Positions 57,380-64,000 of a DNA stretch of 64,000 nucleotides are shown here, in pieces. The notes beneath the pieces were generated by a model. The model made no database searches and was not told where the DNA came from. It was given only the letters and a program-made list of their open reading frames with translations. The first letter of the stretch is position 1, and every line of letters starts with the position of its first letter. The position numbers were made by a program, and so were the translations under genes. Location of the stretch: NCBI GenBank assembly GCA_031292525.1, contig JARLGY010000053.1, forward strand, positions 123,418 through 187,417, read 5' to 3'. This DNA comes from Flavipsychrobacter sp. (GTDB taxonomy: Bacteria > Bacteroidota > Bacteroidia > Chitinophagales > Chitinophagaceae).

Positions 57380-58015
57380 ATGGCCAAAAATTTTGATAAA
57401 GTAGCCATCTTTTATGATAGTATAGCTAAGCTTATATTCGGCAAAACCATTCGTCTAGCCCAAACAAATATGCTGCAAGCTATACCTCCTGGCAGTCGCA
57501 TACTTATAGTAGGTGGCGGTACGGGGTGGATACTTGAAGAGTTAAGCATAGTGCACGGTACAGGGTTGCGCATTACATATATAGACAGTTCTGCCAAAAT
57601 GATATCGCTGGCTAAAAAAAAGTATGCTGCTAACAACAGAGTGAAGTTCATAACAGAGTCTATAAAAACAGCACCTCTTAGCGGCACATACAACGTTATC
57701 ATTACTCCTTTCTTTTTTGATGTTTTTACGCCTTATAATGCGCTGCAGGTATTTGAGAAATTGCACCGACATGTAAACGAGAATAGCTTGTGGCTATATA
57801 GTGATTTCAACTGCAAGCAGGAAACCAAATTTTCGCAAAAAGCACTGCTGAAGATTATGTACCTCTTCTTTAGGATTGTTTGTGGAATTGAGGCCAAAAC
57901 CTTACCTGACATAGACAGTTATTTTACCAAATTTGGATATAAAGTTGCACTGGAAAGGAAATTCCTGGAGAACTTTATAGTATCCCGTGTGTACCAGCCC
58001 CCGCTTGTACAGTAG
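57380..58015 (+). CDS. class I SAM-dependent methyltransferase
   Basis: 211 residues. AdoMet-binding motif I SRILIVGGGTGWILEEL (about 38-54), motif II acid in ITYIDSSAKMISLAKKK, and post-I VIITPFFFDVFTP. The fold resembles UbiE/COQ5-type small-molecule methyltransferases, but the TPFF segment in place of motif IV leaves the substrate open. Single gene. Confidence 0.85.
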   Translation: MAKNFDKVAIFYDSIAKLIFGKTIRLAQTNMLQAIPPGSRILIVGGGTGWILEELSIVHGTGLRITYIDSSAKMISLAKKKYAANNRVKFITESIKTAPLSGTYNVIITPFFFDVFTPYNALQVFEKLHRHVNENSLWLYSDFNCKQETKFSQKALLKIMYLFFRIVCGIEAKTLPDIDSYFTKFGYKVALERKFLENFIVSRVYQPPLVQ

Positions 58016-58075
58016 CTTTTTCTGGGTATAATTGGCTGTTACGAACACAACCGCGTAACTGCGTACCTTTGCGCC

Positions 58076-59401
58076 ATGCAAAAAGGTGACCGCAATAAAG
58101 AAATATTAGCCAGCCTGGGTCTGGCAGCCTGGAATGATATGCAGGTAAAGGCGCACGAAACCATACAACAATCAAAAGAAACATTACTGCTGGCGCCTAC
58201 TGGTAGTGGCAAAACACTGGCATACTTACTGCCCGTATATCATGCAATGAAGAAAACCCAAACCGGTGTGCAAGCTTTGGTTTTGGTGCCATCGCGCGAA
58301 CTGGCTTTACAAATAGAGGCGGTGTGGAAAAAGATGGGTACCGGTTTTAAAGTTAATACTGCATACGGCGGACACCTGCTGCAAACCGAATTGCAAAACC
58401 TGAGCGAGCCACCTGCGTTGCTGGTAGGCACACCCGGCCGCATAGCCGACCACCTTACCCGTGGCAGCTTTAACCCCAATGGCATACATACGCTAGTGCT
58501 TGATGAATTTGATAAATCATTGGCATTGGGTTTTGAAAAAGAAATGTTTTTCATACTTGGTCAGTTAAAACAGGTAAATAAGAGAGTATTGGTATCTGCT
58601 ACAGCAGCGGTAGAAATACCTGAGTTTACGCGTGTAACAAATCCTGTGGTGCTTGATTATATAACCAATCAGCAGGCCGCAGAAAATGCTATTGTATTTA
58701 AAACCGTCATTTCTGATGATAAGGATAAGCTGGATACACTGTACCAATTGTTATGCTATTTGGGTGCCGAACCTACTATAGTTTTCTGCAACTACCGTGA
58801 GGCTACAGAACGTACTGCCAAAGCCATGGCAGAGATGGATATTGAGAATGCCTATTTTCATGGAGGCCTGGAACAAGAGGAACGGGAACAAACCCTGGCC
58901 CGTTTCAGAAACGGGAGTGTGCAGTTTCTCATAGCTACAGACCTTGCGGCCCGCGGATTGGATATACCGCAAGTACGCAACATTGTTCATTACCACATAC
59001 CATCTACCCCTGAAGAGTTTATACACCGCAACGGGCGCACAGCGCGTATGAATGCCACAGGTACGGCCTACATATTGCTGAATGCCGAAGAAAGACTGCC
59101 GGAATATGTAGATGCAGAAACAGAACAAATAACGCTCCCTATAGATAGCGCTGTGCCACCCGAACCGCAATGGACAACCATATACATAAGCGGTGGCAAA
59201 AAAGACAAACTGAACAAAGTGGACATTGCCGGCTTTTTTATGAAAGTGGGCGGTTTACAAAAAGATGAACTGGGATTGCTGGAAGTAAAAGACTTTATCT
59301 CTTACGCAGCTGTGAAGCGAGATAAGGTGAAAAGCCTATTGCAAGCAATACGAGATGAGAAGATGAAGGGCCAGAAATATAAAATAGCTATAGCACGATA
59401 A
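58076..59401 (+). CDS. DEAD-box family RNA helicase with DEFD motif II
   Basis: 441 residues. Motif I APTGSGKTLAYLLP, Ia PSRELALQIE, Ib TPGRIADHL, II LDEFDKSLAL, III SATAAVEIP, V ATDLAARGLDIP and VI HRNGRTARM are all present in order. Motif II reads DEFD in place of DEAD; the last Asp still allows Mg/ATP chemistry. A ~75-residue C-terminal RNA-binding-like domain (TIYISGGKKDKLNKVDIAGFFMKVGGL, two overlapping pieces) matches the DbpA-type tail. Expected to remodel RNA or ribosome precursors in the cytoplasm. Confidence 0.9.
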   Translation: MQKGDRNKEILASLGLAAWNDMQVKAHETIQQSKETLLLAPTGSGKTLAYLLPVYHAMKKTQTGVQALVLVPSRELALQIEAVWKKMGTGFKVNTAYGGHLLQTELQNLSEPPALLVGTPGRIADHLTRGSFNPNGIHTLVLDEFDKSLALGFEKEMFFILGQLKQVNKRVLVSATAAVEIPEFTRVTNPVVLDYITNQQAAENAIVFKTVISDDKDKLDTLYQLLCYLGAEPTIVFCNYREATERTAKAMAEMDIENAYFHGGLEQEEREQTLARFRNGSVQFLIATDLAARGLDIPQVRNIVHYHIPSTPEEFIHRNGRTARMNATGTAYILLNAEERLPEYVDAETEQITLPIDSAVPPEPQWTTIYISGGKKDKLNKVDIAGFFMKVGGLQKDELGLLEVKDFISYAAVKRDKVKSLLQAIRDEKMKGQKYKIAIAR

Positions 59402-59443
59402 AGAAATTTATGATTTGAAGCAGTATAAAGGTTCATACCTTTA

Positions 59444-59464
59444 CTGTAATTATTTTTATTACAG
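59444..59464. promoter_or_regulatory. operator of the Rrf2 regulator gene
   Basis: Perfect inverted repeat CTGTAAT-N7-ATTACAG ending one base before the ATG at 59466. A near copy (CTGTAAC-N7-ATTACAA) precedes the next gene at 59890. The position suggests autoregulation by the Rrf2 protein (inferred). Confidence 0.75.
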
Positions 59465-59465
59465 A

Positions 59466-59873
59466 ATGAGTAATAGCCGTTTCCCTATATGTATGCATAT
59501 CCTCACTCTGCTTGCTAAGTCCGATGAGCTATTGTCGTCAGAGTATATTGCTGGCAGCATCAATGCCAATCCTGCATTGGTGCGCAAGGAGATAAGCAAC
59601 CTGCGCCAGCTAGGTCTTATAGAAACACGCGAAGGAAAGAACGGTGGCAGCATGCTGGCTAAACCTGCCAAACAAATAAAGTTATCGGAGGTGTATAATA
59701 TGGTGCGATCTTCTTCCTTGCTTGGGCAGTCTAAAAACTCCCCCAATCCGGCATGCCTGGTGGGCCGGCAGATAAATACACACCTTACAGAGCTATACGA
59801 TGAAGTGGAACAAGCGCTAATAAAGAAATTAGAAAAACAGACACTTGAAAGTTTTGCCAATAAATTCCAATGA
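59466..59873 (+). CDS. Rrf2-family transcriptional regulator (YwnA-like)
   Basis: 135 residues from the ATG at 59466; an upstream in-frame ATG at 59415 lies ahead of the operator and adds an unlikely tail. Winged helix (5-70: FPICMHILTLLAKSDELLSSEYIAG, split here for length; NPALVRKEISNLRQLGLIE; GKNGGSMLAKP) and a C-terminal dimer helix. Cys9 and a Cys in NPACLVGRQ could be redox-reactive; the three-Cys Fe-S cluster site of IscR is absent, so YwnA-type thiol or electrophile sensing is more likely. Its operator is repeated in front of the next gene, matching the ywnA-ywnB pairing of Bacillus. Confidence 0.85.
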   Translation: MSNSRFPICMHILTLLAKSDELLSSEYIAGSINANPALVRKEISNLRQLGLIETREGKNGGSMLAKPAKQIKLSEVYNMVRSSSLLGQSKNSPNPACLVGRQINTHLTELYDEVEQALIKKLEKQTLESFANKFQ

Positions 59874-59889
59874 TTTTTTTTAACTGAAA

Positions 59890-59910
59890 CTGTAACAATT
59901 TTTATTACAA
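59890..59910. promoter_or_regulatory. Rrf2 operator in front of the NAD(P)-binding gene
   Basis: CTGTAAC-N7-ATTACAA, differing from the 59444 site in one base of each arm, 16 bases before the ATG at 59927. Shared arm sequence and spacing argue for one regulator at both sites. Confidence 0.7.
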
Positions 59911-59926
59911 TTTAAAAACTCAAATT

Positions 59927-60571
59927 ATGAAAGTAGCATTGATCGGGGCATCCGGTTTTGTGGGATCGCAGGTTTTAAAAGAAGCGCTGCTACGCGGCCA
60001 TTGGGTAACAGCTATAGTGCGGAACCCACAAAAAATAACTACGTTGGACGCTAAGCTGACAGTACAGAAAGCGGATGTGCGTAACGTAGAGGAACTGGCG
60101 GTTTTACTGAAAGGCCATGATGCAGTGATAAGCGCATACAACGCAGGTTGGGAAAACCCCAATATTTACGAAGACTTTATAGCAGCATCTAAAGATATAC
60201 AGGAAGCCGTGAAAAAAGCCGGGGTAAGCAGATTACTGGTAGTAGGTGGTGCAGGCAGCCTTGAAGCTGCGCCGGGTGTACAGTTGGTAGATACCCCGCA
60301 ATTTCCAGCTGAATGGAAAAAAGGTGCACTTGCCGCACGCGATTACCTGAACATTCTTAAAAATGAGCACGAACTGGAATGGACATTTTTAAGCCCTGCG
60401 ATTAACCTGCATCCTGGCACTCGTGTTGGTGTATATCGCATAGGTACCGATCAGCCGGTGTTTGATGCCGCCGGTAAATGTGAGATATCTGTTGAAGATC
60501 TTGCTGTAGCCTTGGTTGATGAGTTGGATAACAAAAGGTTCATAAGGAAACGTTTTACGGTAGGTTATTAA
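59927..60571 (+). CDS. NAD(P)-binding atypical SDR protein (YwnB-like)
   Basis: 214 residues. N-terminal nucleotide-binding GASGFVGSQVLKEAL, AIVRNP, and later VVGGAGSLEAAPG and TFLSPAINLHPGTR, as in NmrA/YwnB-like proteins. No YxxxK catalytic pair is evident, so it may be a redox sensor or quinone/flavin-type reductase without classic SDR chemistry. Regulated with the preceding Rrf2 gene through the shared palindrome. Confidence 0.88.
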   Translation: MKVALIGASGFVGSQVLKEALLRGHWVTAIVRNPQKITTLDAKLTVQKADVRNVEELAVLLKGHDAVISAYNAGWENPNIYEDFIAASKDIQEAVKKAGVSRLLVVGGAGSLEAAPGVQLVDTPQFPAEWKKGALAARDYLNILKNEHELEWTFLSPAINLHPGTRVGVYRIGTDQPVFDAAGKCEISVEDLAVALVDELDNKRFIRKRFTVGY

Positions 60572-60623
60572 TGTATTTCGCCAGCACGGGTTTATCTTTA
60601 TATTTGTCCTTCTTTTAAATAAT

Positions 60624-61781
60624 ATGATGGACCAGTATATAATAGTAGGCGTAGTAGGCAGTGGGGCAATGGGTGCAGGCATAGCACAGGTTGCCGCTAT
60701 GGCCGGCCACCAGGTTGTACTTTACGATAATAATGCAACTGCATTAGAAAAGGCAAAAGCCAACCTTACCCAAACACTGCAAAAACTACAGGAAAAAGGT
60801 AAAATACCGAGCGCAGATGACGTGCTGAATCGCTTCAGCTTTGCGGGGGAAGTAAGCGCTTTTGCCAAATGCGGTTTGATAATAGAAGCCATTGTTGAAA
60901 AACTGGAGATCAAGAAAGCTGTATTTGCTGATATAGAAAAGAATGTGAGTGATACTTGTATTCTTGCAAGCAATACTTCGTCGCTTTCTATAACTTCTAT
61001 TGCTGCGGCGTGCAGCCGGCCGCACAACGTAATGGGCCTACACTTCTTCAACCCGGCACCGCTAATGGCGCTTGTAGAAGTGATACCTGCAGTACAGACC
61101 AACCCTGCACACATACAGCCAGCTAAAGAACTGATGCAACGCTGGGGTAAAACCCCTGTAGTAGCTAAAGATACTCCGGGTTTTATTGTGAACCGTGTGG
61201 CCCGCCCATACTATGGTGAGGCCATACGTATGTATGAAGAAGGCATAGCAAGCATGGAAGAAATAGATAATGCCATGGTACAATCGGGTGGTTTTAAAAT
61301 GGGGCCATTTACCTTAATGGACTATATCGGCCATGATGTGAACTATGTGGTAACCGAAACGGTGTTCCTGTCATTCTTTTATGATCCGCGCTATAAACCG
61401 TCTTTTTCTCAAAAACGTTTGCTGGAAGCCGGCTGGTTGGGCCGGAAGGCAGGCCGGGGTTTTTATAATTATAATGAACCTGCTACAGACAAAATAGTAG
61501 ATAACAGTAATAATACCCAGATTGTGGAACGTATTGTAGCCATGCTTATAAATGAAGCTGTGGATGCGCTACACTTGAACGTAGCCACAGCAAGCGACCT
61601 GGAAACAGCAATGACCAAAGGTGTAAACTACCCTAAAGGACTGTTGCAATGGTGCGATGAATGGAGTGCGGCAAGGTGCTTAGCTATACTGGACGGGCTT
61701 TACGACACTTATCATGAAGACAGGTACAGGGCAAGTGTATTGTTGAGAAGACATGCAAAAGAGAGTAAACGTTTTCTTTAA
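60624..61781 (+). CDS. 3-hydroxyacyl-CoA dehydrogenase (PaaH/FadB-type)
   Basis: 385 residues. NAD-binding GVVGSGAMGAGIAQVAAMAG (about 9-28), then LASNTSSLSITSIA, catalytic His in GLHFFNPAPLM, Glu in MALVEVIPA, and TPGFIVNRVARPYYGEA. The C-terminal half has the 3HCDH_C domain, with a second one (SDLETAMTKGVNYPKGLL). It oxidises (S)-3-hydroxyacyl-CoA to 3-oxoacyl-CoA in beta-oxidation or phenylacetate degradation; the two cannot be told apart here. Two ATGs in a row at 60624 and 60627. Confidence 0.92.
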   Translation: MMDQYIIVGVVGSGAMGAGIAQVAAMAGHQVVLYDNNATALEKAKANLTQTLQKLQEKGKIPSADDVLNRFSFAGEVSAFAKCGLIIEAIVEKLEIKKAVFADIEKNVSDTCILASNTSSLSITSIAAACSRPHNVMGLHFFNPAPLMALVEVIPAVQTNPAHIQPAKELMQRWGKTPVVAKDTPGFIVNRVARPYYGEAIRMYEEGIASMEEIDNAMVQSGGFKMGPFTLMDYIGHDVNYVVTETVFLSFFYDPRYKPSFSQKRLLEAGWLGRKAGRGFYNYNEPATDKIVDNSNNTQIVERIVAMLINEAVDALHLNVATASDLETAMTKGVNYPKGLLQWCDEWSAARCLAILDGLYDTYHEDRYRASVLLRRHAKESKRFL

Positions 61782-61800
61782 CACGACTTTTTTTGAGAGG

Positions 61801-61816
61801 TGGCACGCTAATTGTA
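61801..61816 (+). promoter_or_regulatory. sigma-54-like -24/-12 promoter
   Basis: TGGCACG-N4-TTGTA fits the sigma-54 consensus TGGCACG-N4-TTGC(A/T) except for T in place of C at the -12 GC. The start point would fall near 61827, 21 bases before the ATG at 61848. It is the only such site I noticed in the window. Confidence 0.4.
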
Positions 61817-61847
61817 TTACTGTCATAAATCAATAAAAAATTATTCT

Positions 61848-62048
61848 ATGAAAAAAATGTTTGTTTTCCTGATGATCGCAGGTACTTTATCTATTGCTGC
61901 AACAGCGCAGGAAAAGATTGAAAAGAAAGAAGTAAAAATTAAAAAGACTAGTTCACCTGGTCAGAAAGTGCATAACACTTTCAGCAAACACAAACACTAT
62001 GACGGTGTAAAGGTGAAAGAAAGCAAAGAAGTAGAAAAAACTAAATAA
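61848..62048 (+). CDS. small basic secreted protein
   Basis: 66 residues from the ATG at 61848; an in-frame ATG 36 bases upstream would bury the signal peptide and sits at the predicted start of transcription. Signal peptide about 1-20 (ATAQ), then ~46 residues that are one-third Lys (IEKKEVKIKKTSSPGQKV) with a HKHYDG centre and an alternating Lys/Glu tail. Probably periplasmic, natively unfolded, perhaps binding polyanions; family unknown. Preceded by a sigma-54-like site and followed by a good terminator. Confidence 0.7.
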   Translation: MKKMFVFLMIAGTLSIAATAQEKIEKKEVKIKKTSSPGQKVHNTFSKHKHYDGVKVKESKEVEKTK

Positions 62049-62067
62049 GCTTCTAAAGCTATTATTG

Positions 62068-62103
62068 ACTGCCTGTCGCTGTATTGTGGCAGGCAGTTTT
62101 TTT
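62068..62103 (+). terminator. intrinsic terminator of the small secreted protein gene
   Basis: ACTGCCTG pairs with CAGGCAGT around a 14-base loop, followed by a run of seven T. Confidence 0.85.
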
Positions 62104-62203
62104 ATGAATATACCTGTCTATTGCCTTATAGCAGTTAATGAATGGCAATTAAGAAGAACCAAACTCTTTTTGCTGTAAATTTGTTGTGTATAAAAACATT
62201 TTG

Positions 62204-63328
62204 ATGCAATTAGCTGAGTTGTATGAAAGGGCTCTGAAATTTGAGTTTTTGAGCGCCGAAGAGGGAGTTTTTCTTTTTAAACATGCACCACTTACCGAAT
62301 TAATGTATGTGGCCAATGAATTGCGGAAGATACAGTTGCCACACAACAAGGTGACCTGGATCATAGACCGCAATATGAATACCACCAATGTGTGCGTAGC
62401 CAATTGCAAGTTCTGTAATTTTTACCGGGTACCCGGCCACCCAGAACAATACGTGACCGATATTGAAACGTACAAAAGGAAAATAGATGAAACCTTCCGT
62501 TATGGTGGGGAACAGCTGCTACTGCAAGGTGGGCATAACCCTGTGCTTGGCCTGCAATACTATGTGGATCTTTTTAAAGAACTAAAGCAACTTTATCCAA
62601 ACCTAAAACTGCATGCTTTGGGCCCGCCCGAAGTAGCGCATATCTGCAAGATATCGGGTGTGAGCCACAAAGAAGCCTTGATGGCGCTGATGGAAGCAGG
62701 TATGGACAGCATGCCTGGCCCTGGTGCAGAAATACTGAACGACCGCGTACGCCGCCTGATATCGAAAGGGAAGTGTGGCGCGCAGGAATGGCTGGACATT
62801 ATGCACGAAGCCCACAAGCTTGGCCTTACTACTACTGCTACCATGATGTTTGGCCATGTGGAAACCATATACGAGCGTATGGAGCACCTGGTACGCGTAC
62901 GTGAAGTACAGGCCAAAAAACCAGCCACCTCTAAGGGCTTTATTGCTTTTATACCATGGACCTTCCAGGATGTAGATACCTTGCTGCGCAGGATACGCGG
63001 CACCAAGAACCTGACCACTGCTGAAGAATATATACGTATGATAGCGCTTTGTCGCATCATGCTGCCTAATATAAAGAACATAGCAGCATCGTGGCTTACT
63101 GTAGGCAAGCAAGTGGCCCAAACCTGTATGCATGCAGGCGCTAACGACTTTGGCTCTATAATGATAGAGGAAAATGTAGTGAGCGCAGCAGGCGCACCAC
63201 ACCGCTTTACTGCCAGCGGCATACAAGCGGCCATACGTGAAGCCGGTTTTGAGCCTCAGCTACGCAACCAGCAATACGAATTCAGGAAGATGCCGGAAGT
63301 TATGGAAGAACAGGTGATCAACTACTAA
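62204..63328 (+). CDS. mqnC: cyclic dehypoxanthinyl futalosine synthase MqnC (radical SAM)
   Basis: 374 residues from the ATG at 62204 (a GTG at 62186 would add six residues). Radical SAM cluster CVANCKFC (Cys64, 68, 71), SAM region YGGEQLLLQGGHNP, then LGPPEVAHI, DSMPGPGAEILNDRVR and ATMMFGHVET, as in MqnC and not MqnE. It closes the ring of dehypoxanthinyl futalosine in the alternative menaquinone pathway. The other mqn genes are outside the window. Monocistronic here. Confidence 0.92.
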   Translation: MQLAELYERALKFEFLSAEEGVFLFKHAPLTELMYVANELRKIQLPHNKVTWIIDRNMNTTNVCVANCKFCNFYRVPGHPEQYVTDIETYKRKIDETFRYGGEQLLLQGGHNPVLGLQYYVDLFKELKQLYPNLKLHALGPPEVAHICKISGVSHKEALMALMEAGMDSMPGPGAEILNDRVRRLISKGKCGAQEWLDIMHEAHKLGLTTTATMMFGHVETIYERMEHLVRVREVQAKKPATSKGFIAFIPWTFQDVDTLLRRIRGTKNLTTAEEYIRMIALCRIMLPNIKNIAASWLTVGKQVAQTCMHAGANDFGSIMIEENVVSAAGAPHRFTASGIQAAIREAGFEPQLRNQQYEFRKMPEVMEEQVINY

Positions 63329-63418
63329 TAAAAATAAAACAGGGACACAGATTTTATAGATCAATTATGGGCGTGTGGCCCTATTTACTTGAAAGAGTTA
63401 TTATATGCTAAATGTCTT

Positions 63419-63444
63419 AAAATGTCCGCTCGCGGACATTTTTT
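63419..63444 (+). terminator. terminator-like palindrome downstream of mqnC
   Basis: AAAATGTCCG/CGGACATTTT stem (10 bp) with CTCG loop and six T, about 90 bases after the mqnC stop. The TGTCCG core recurs in this region (63632, 63731, 63741) and in the dispersed repeat at 9.7 kb, so it may belong to a repeat family instead. Confidence 0.55.
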
Positions 63445-63719
63445 GTTTTGGCTGAAATGCAGTGTTGGTGCGTGTTTTGGTGAAAATGTCTGTTCGCGGC
63501 GAAAAAATAAAATGTCTGTTTTGTATTGGTATCATGTGCTATTAAGAAGGCCGTTTAGCGTATGGTGTTTTTTGGCATTATAGCTAAAGGATGAAAATAT
63601 AGGTGAGGGATGAGGCATTTTATTTGAGGTGTGTCCGGTCCGGTTTTAAATTAAAATTCGGACAGGTGGGTATATGAATGCCTGGAAAAGCTTTATGGGA
63701 GATGATATGAATTTTTTTA

Positions 63720-63868
63720 CTTTCTGGCGGTGTCCGATGCTGTCCGGTGCCGGACAGGGAATGTTACGAACCGAGCAATTTGGTTTCTCTGATTGCACAG
63801 AGGTTTTTATCACTTTGCAAGATACGGTTGGATGGAAGCCTTTTCCAAAAGATGATATACACAGTTCC
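63720..63868. repeat. dispersed repeat, copy B
   Basis: About 149 bases aligned in inverted orientation with 9587-9732. It contains CTGTCCGGTGCCGGACAG (63740-63757), matching the 9695 palindrome at all but one base. A forward frame through it (63674-63946) is open here (DCTEVFITLQDTVGWKPFPK), but the corresponding frame of copy A has stops. The rest of 63329-64000 has no recognisable gene; T-rich low-complexity sequence follows to 63950. Confidence 0.65.
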
Positions 63869-64000
63869 TTTAGATTTGCAAAGAGTCTTTTTGAAGACAT
63901 TATTACTATTATTAGTATTTTCTTTTTTGCTTTTTTTTTCTTTTAGAATCCACAATTTTATGTTGATAAACACCTAACCAACGGCAGCGGCTCATTTTGA

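Noticed and set aside
62593..63234. Reverse frames of over 200 codons opposite mqnC
   Set aside because: Both lie fully inside mqnC on the other strand with mqnC-driven codon patterns.
63674..63946. 90-codon forward frame in repeat copy B
   Set aside because: The equivalent frame in copy A is interrupted, and the end of this frame is low-complexity T-rich sequence.

Overview
The window comes from a member of the Bacteroidota, most likely Chitinophagia/Chitinophagaceae. The evidence is several secreted proteins with type IX secretion (T9SS) C-terminal sorting domains, an ATP synthase a subunit with a long signal-peptide-bearing N-terminal extension, a futalosine-pathway MqnC, a BshC bacillithiol enzyme, LytTR regulators with a propeller-type sensor kinase, many small outer-membrane barrels, and almost no Shine-Dalgarno sequences. 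No family assignment was checked against a database; all rest on motifs, length and context.

Layout. 1-3843: an SBBP-propeller surface protein running off the left edge, then an outer-membrane barrel. 3840-9055: an RNA-repair/RNA-surveillance island consisting of a WYL-domain regulator, divergent rtcB (RNA ligase), rsr (Ro60/TROVE), and directly behind rsr six consecutive structured non-coding RNAs with every hallmark of bacterial Y RNAs. At least two of these carry a circularly permuted tRNA mimic (T arm, closed acceptor stem, D arm). rtcB and rsr each have a near-identical 23-bp palindrome at the same distance from a putative -7 element, so the WYL protein probably controls both. This is the most interesting locus. 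9307-16222: small lipoprotein, dispersed repeat, response regulator plus PAS kinase, Usp, a frameshifted ATP-cone/nuclease gene, pirin, OsmC, YdeI, and a fragment of comM. 16397-20169: LytTR regulator with propeller sensor kinase. 20170-21302: a 1.1-kb AT-rich gap.

21303-30920: T9SS proteins, comM, a sugar transferase/lipoprotein/Gfo-Idh cluster, and radC. 30941-39787: GH43, bshC, barrel, a small lipoprotein, mpl, a DnaQ-like exonuclease and two glycosyltransferases. 39816-44624: SRPBCC protein and a stressosome operon (rsbR-rsbS-rsbT-SpoIIE phosphatase-PAS kinase) with no sigma-B gene. 44862-49237: atpBEFHA ending in a terminator with no atpG. 49384-57193: membrane GT-C proteins, a large T9SS protein, and an MBOAT/AlgJ-like O-acetylation pair. 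57380-63328: methyltransferase, DEAD-box helicase, an Rrf2/NAD(P)-binding pair sharing an operator, a 3-hydroxyacyl-CoA dehydrogenase, a small basic secreted protein behind a sigma-54-like promoter, and mqnC. 63329-64000 holds palindromes and the second copy of the dispersed repeat seen at 9.6 kb.

How the genes work together: the rtcB/rsr/Y RNA island looks like one stress-induced RNA repair and quality-control regulon, and the stressosome operon looks like a partner-switching sensor that feeds into a histidine kinase instead of an alternative sigma factor. The remainder is mainly housekeeping, cell-envelope and glycan functions.
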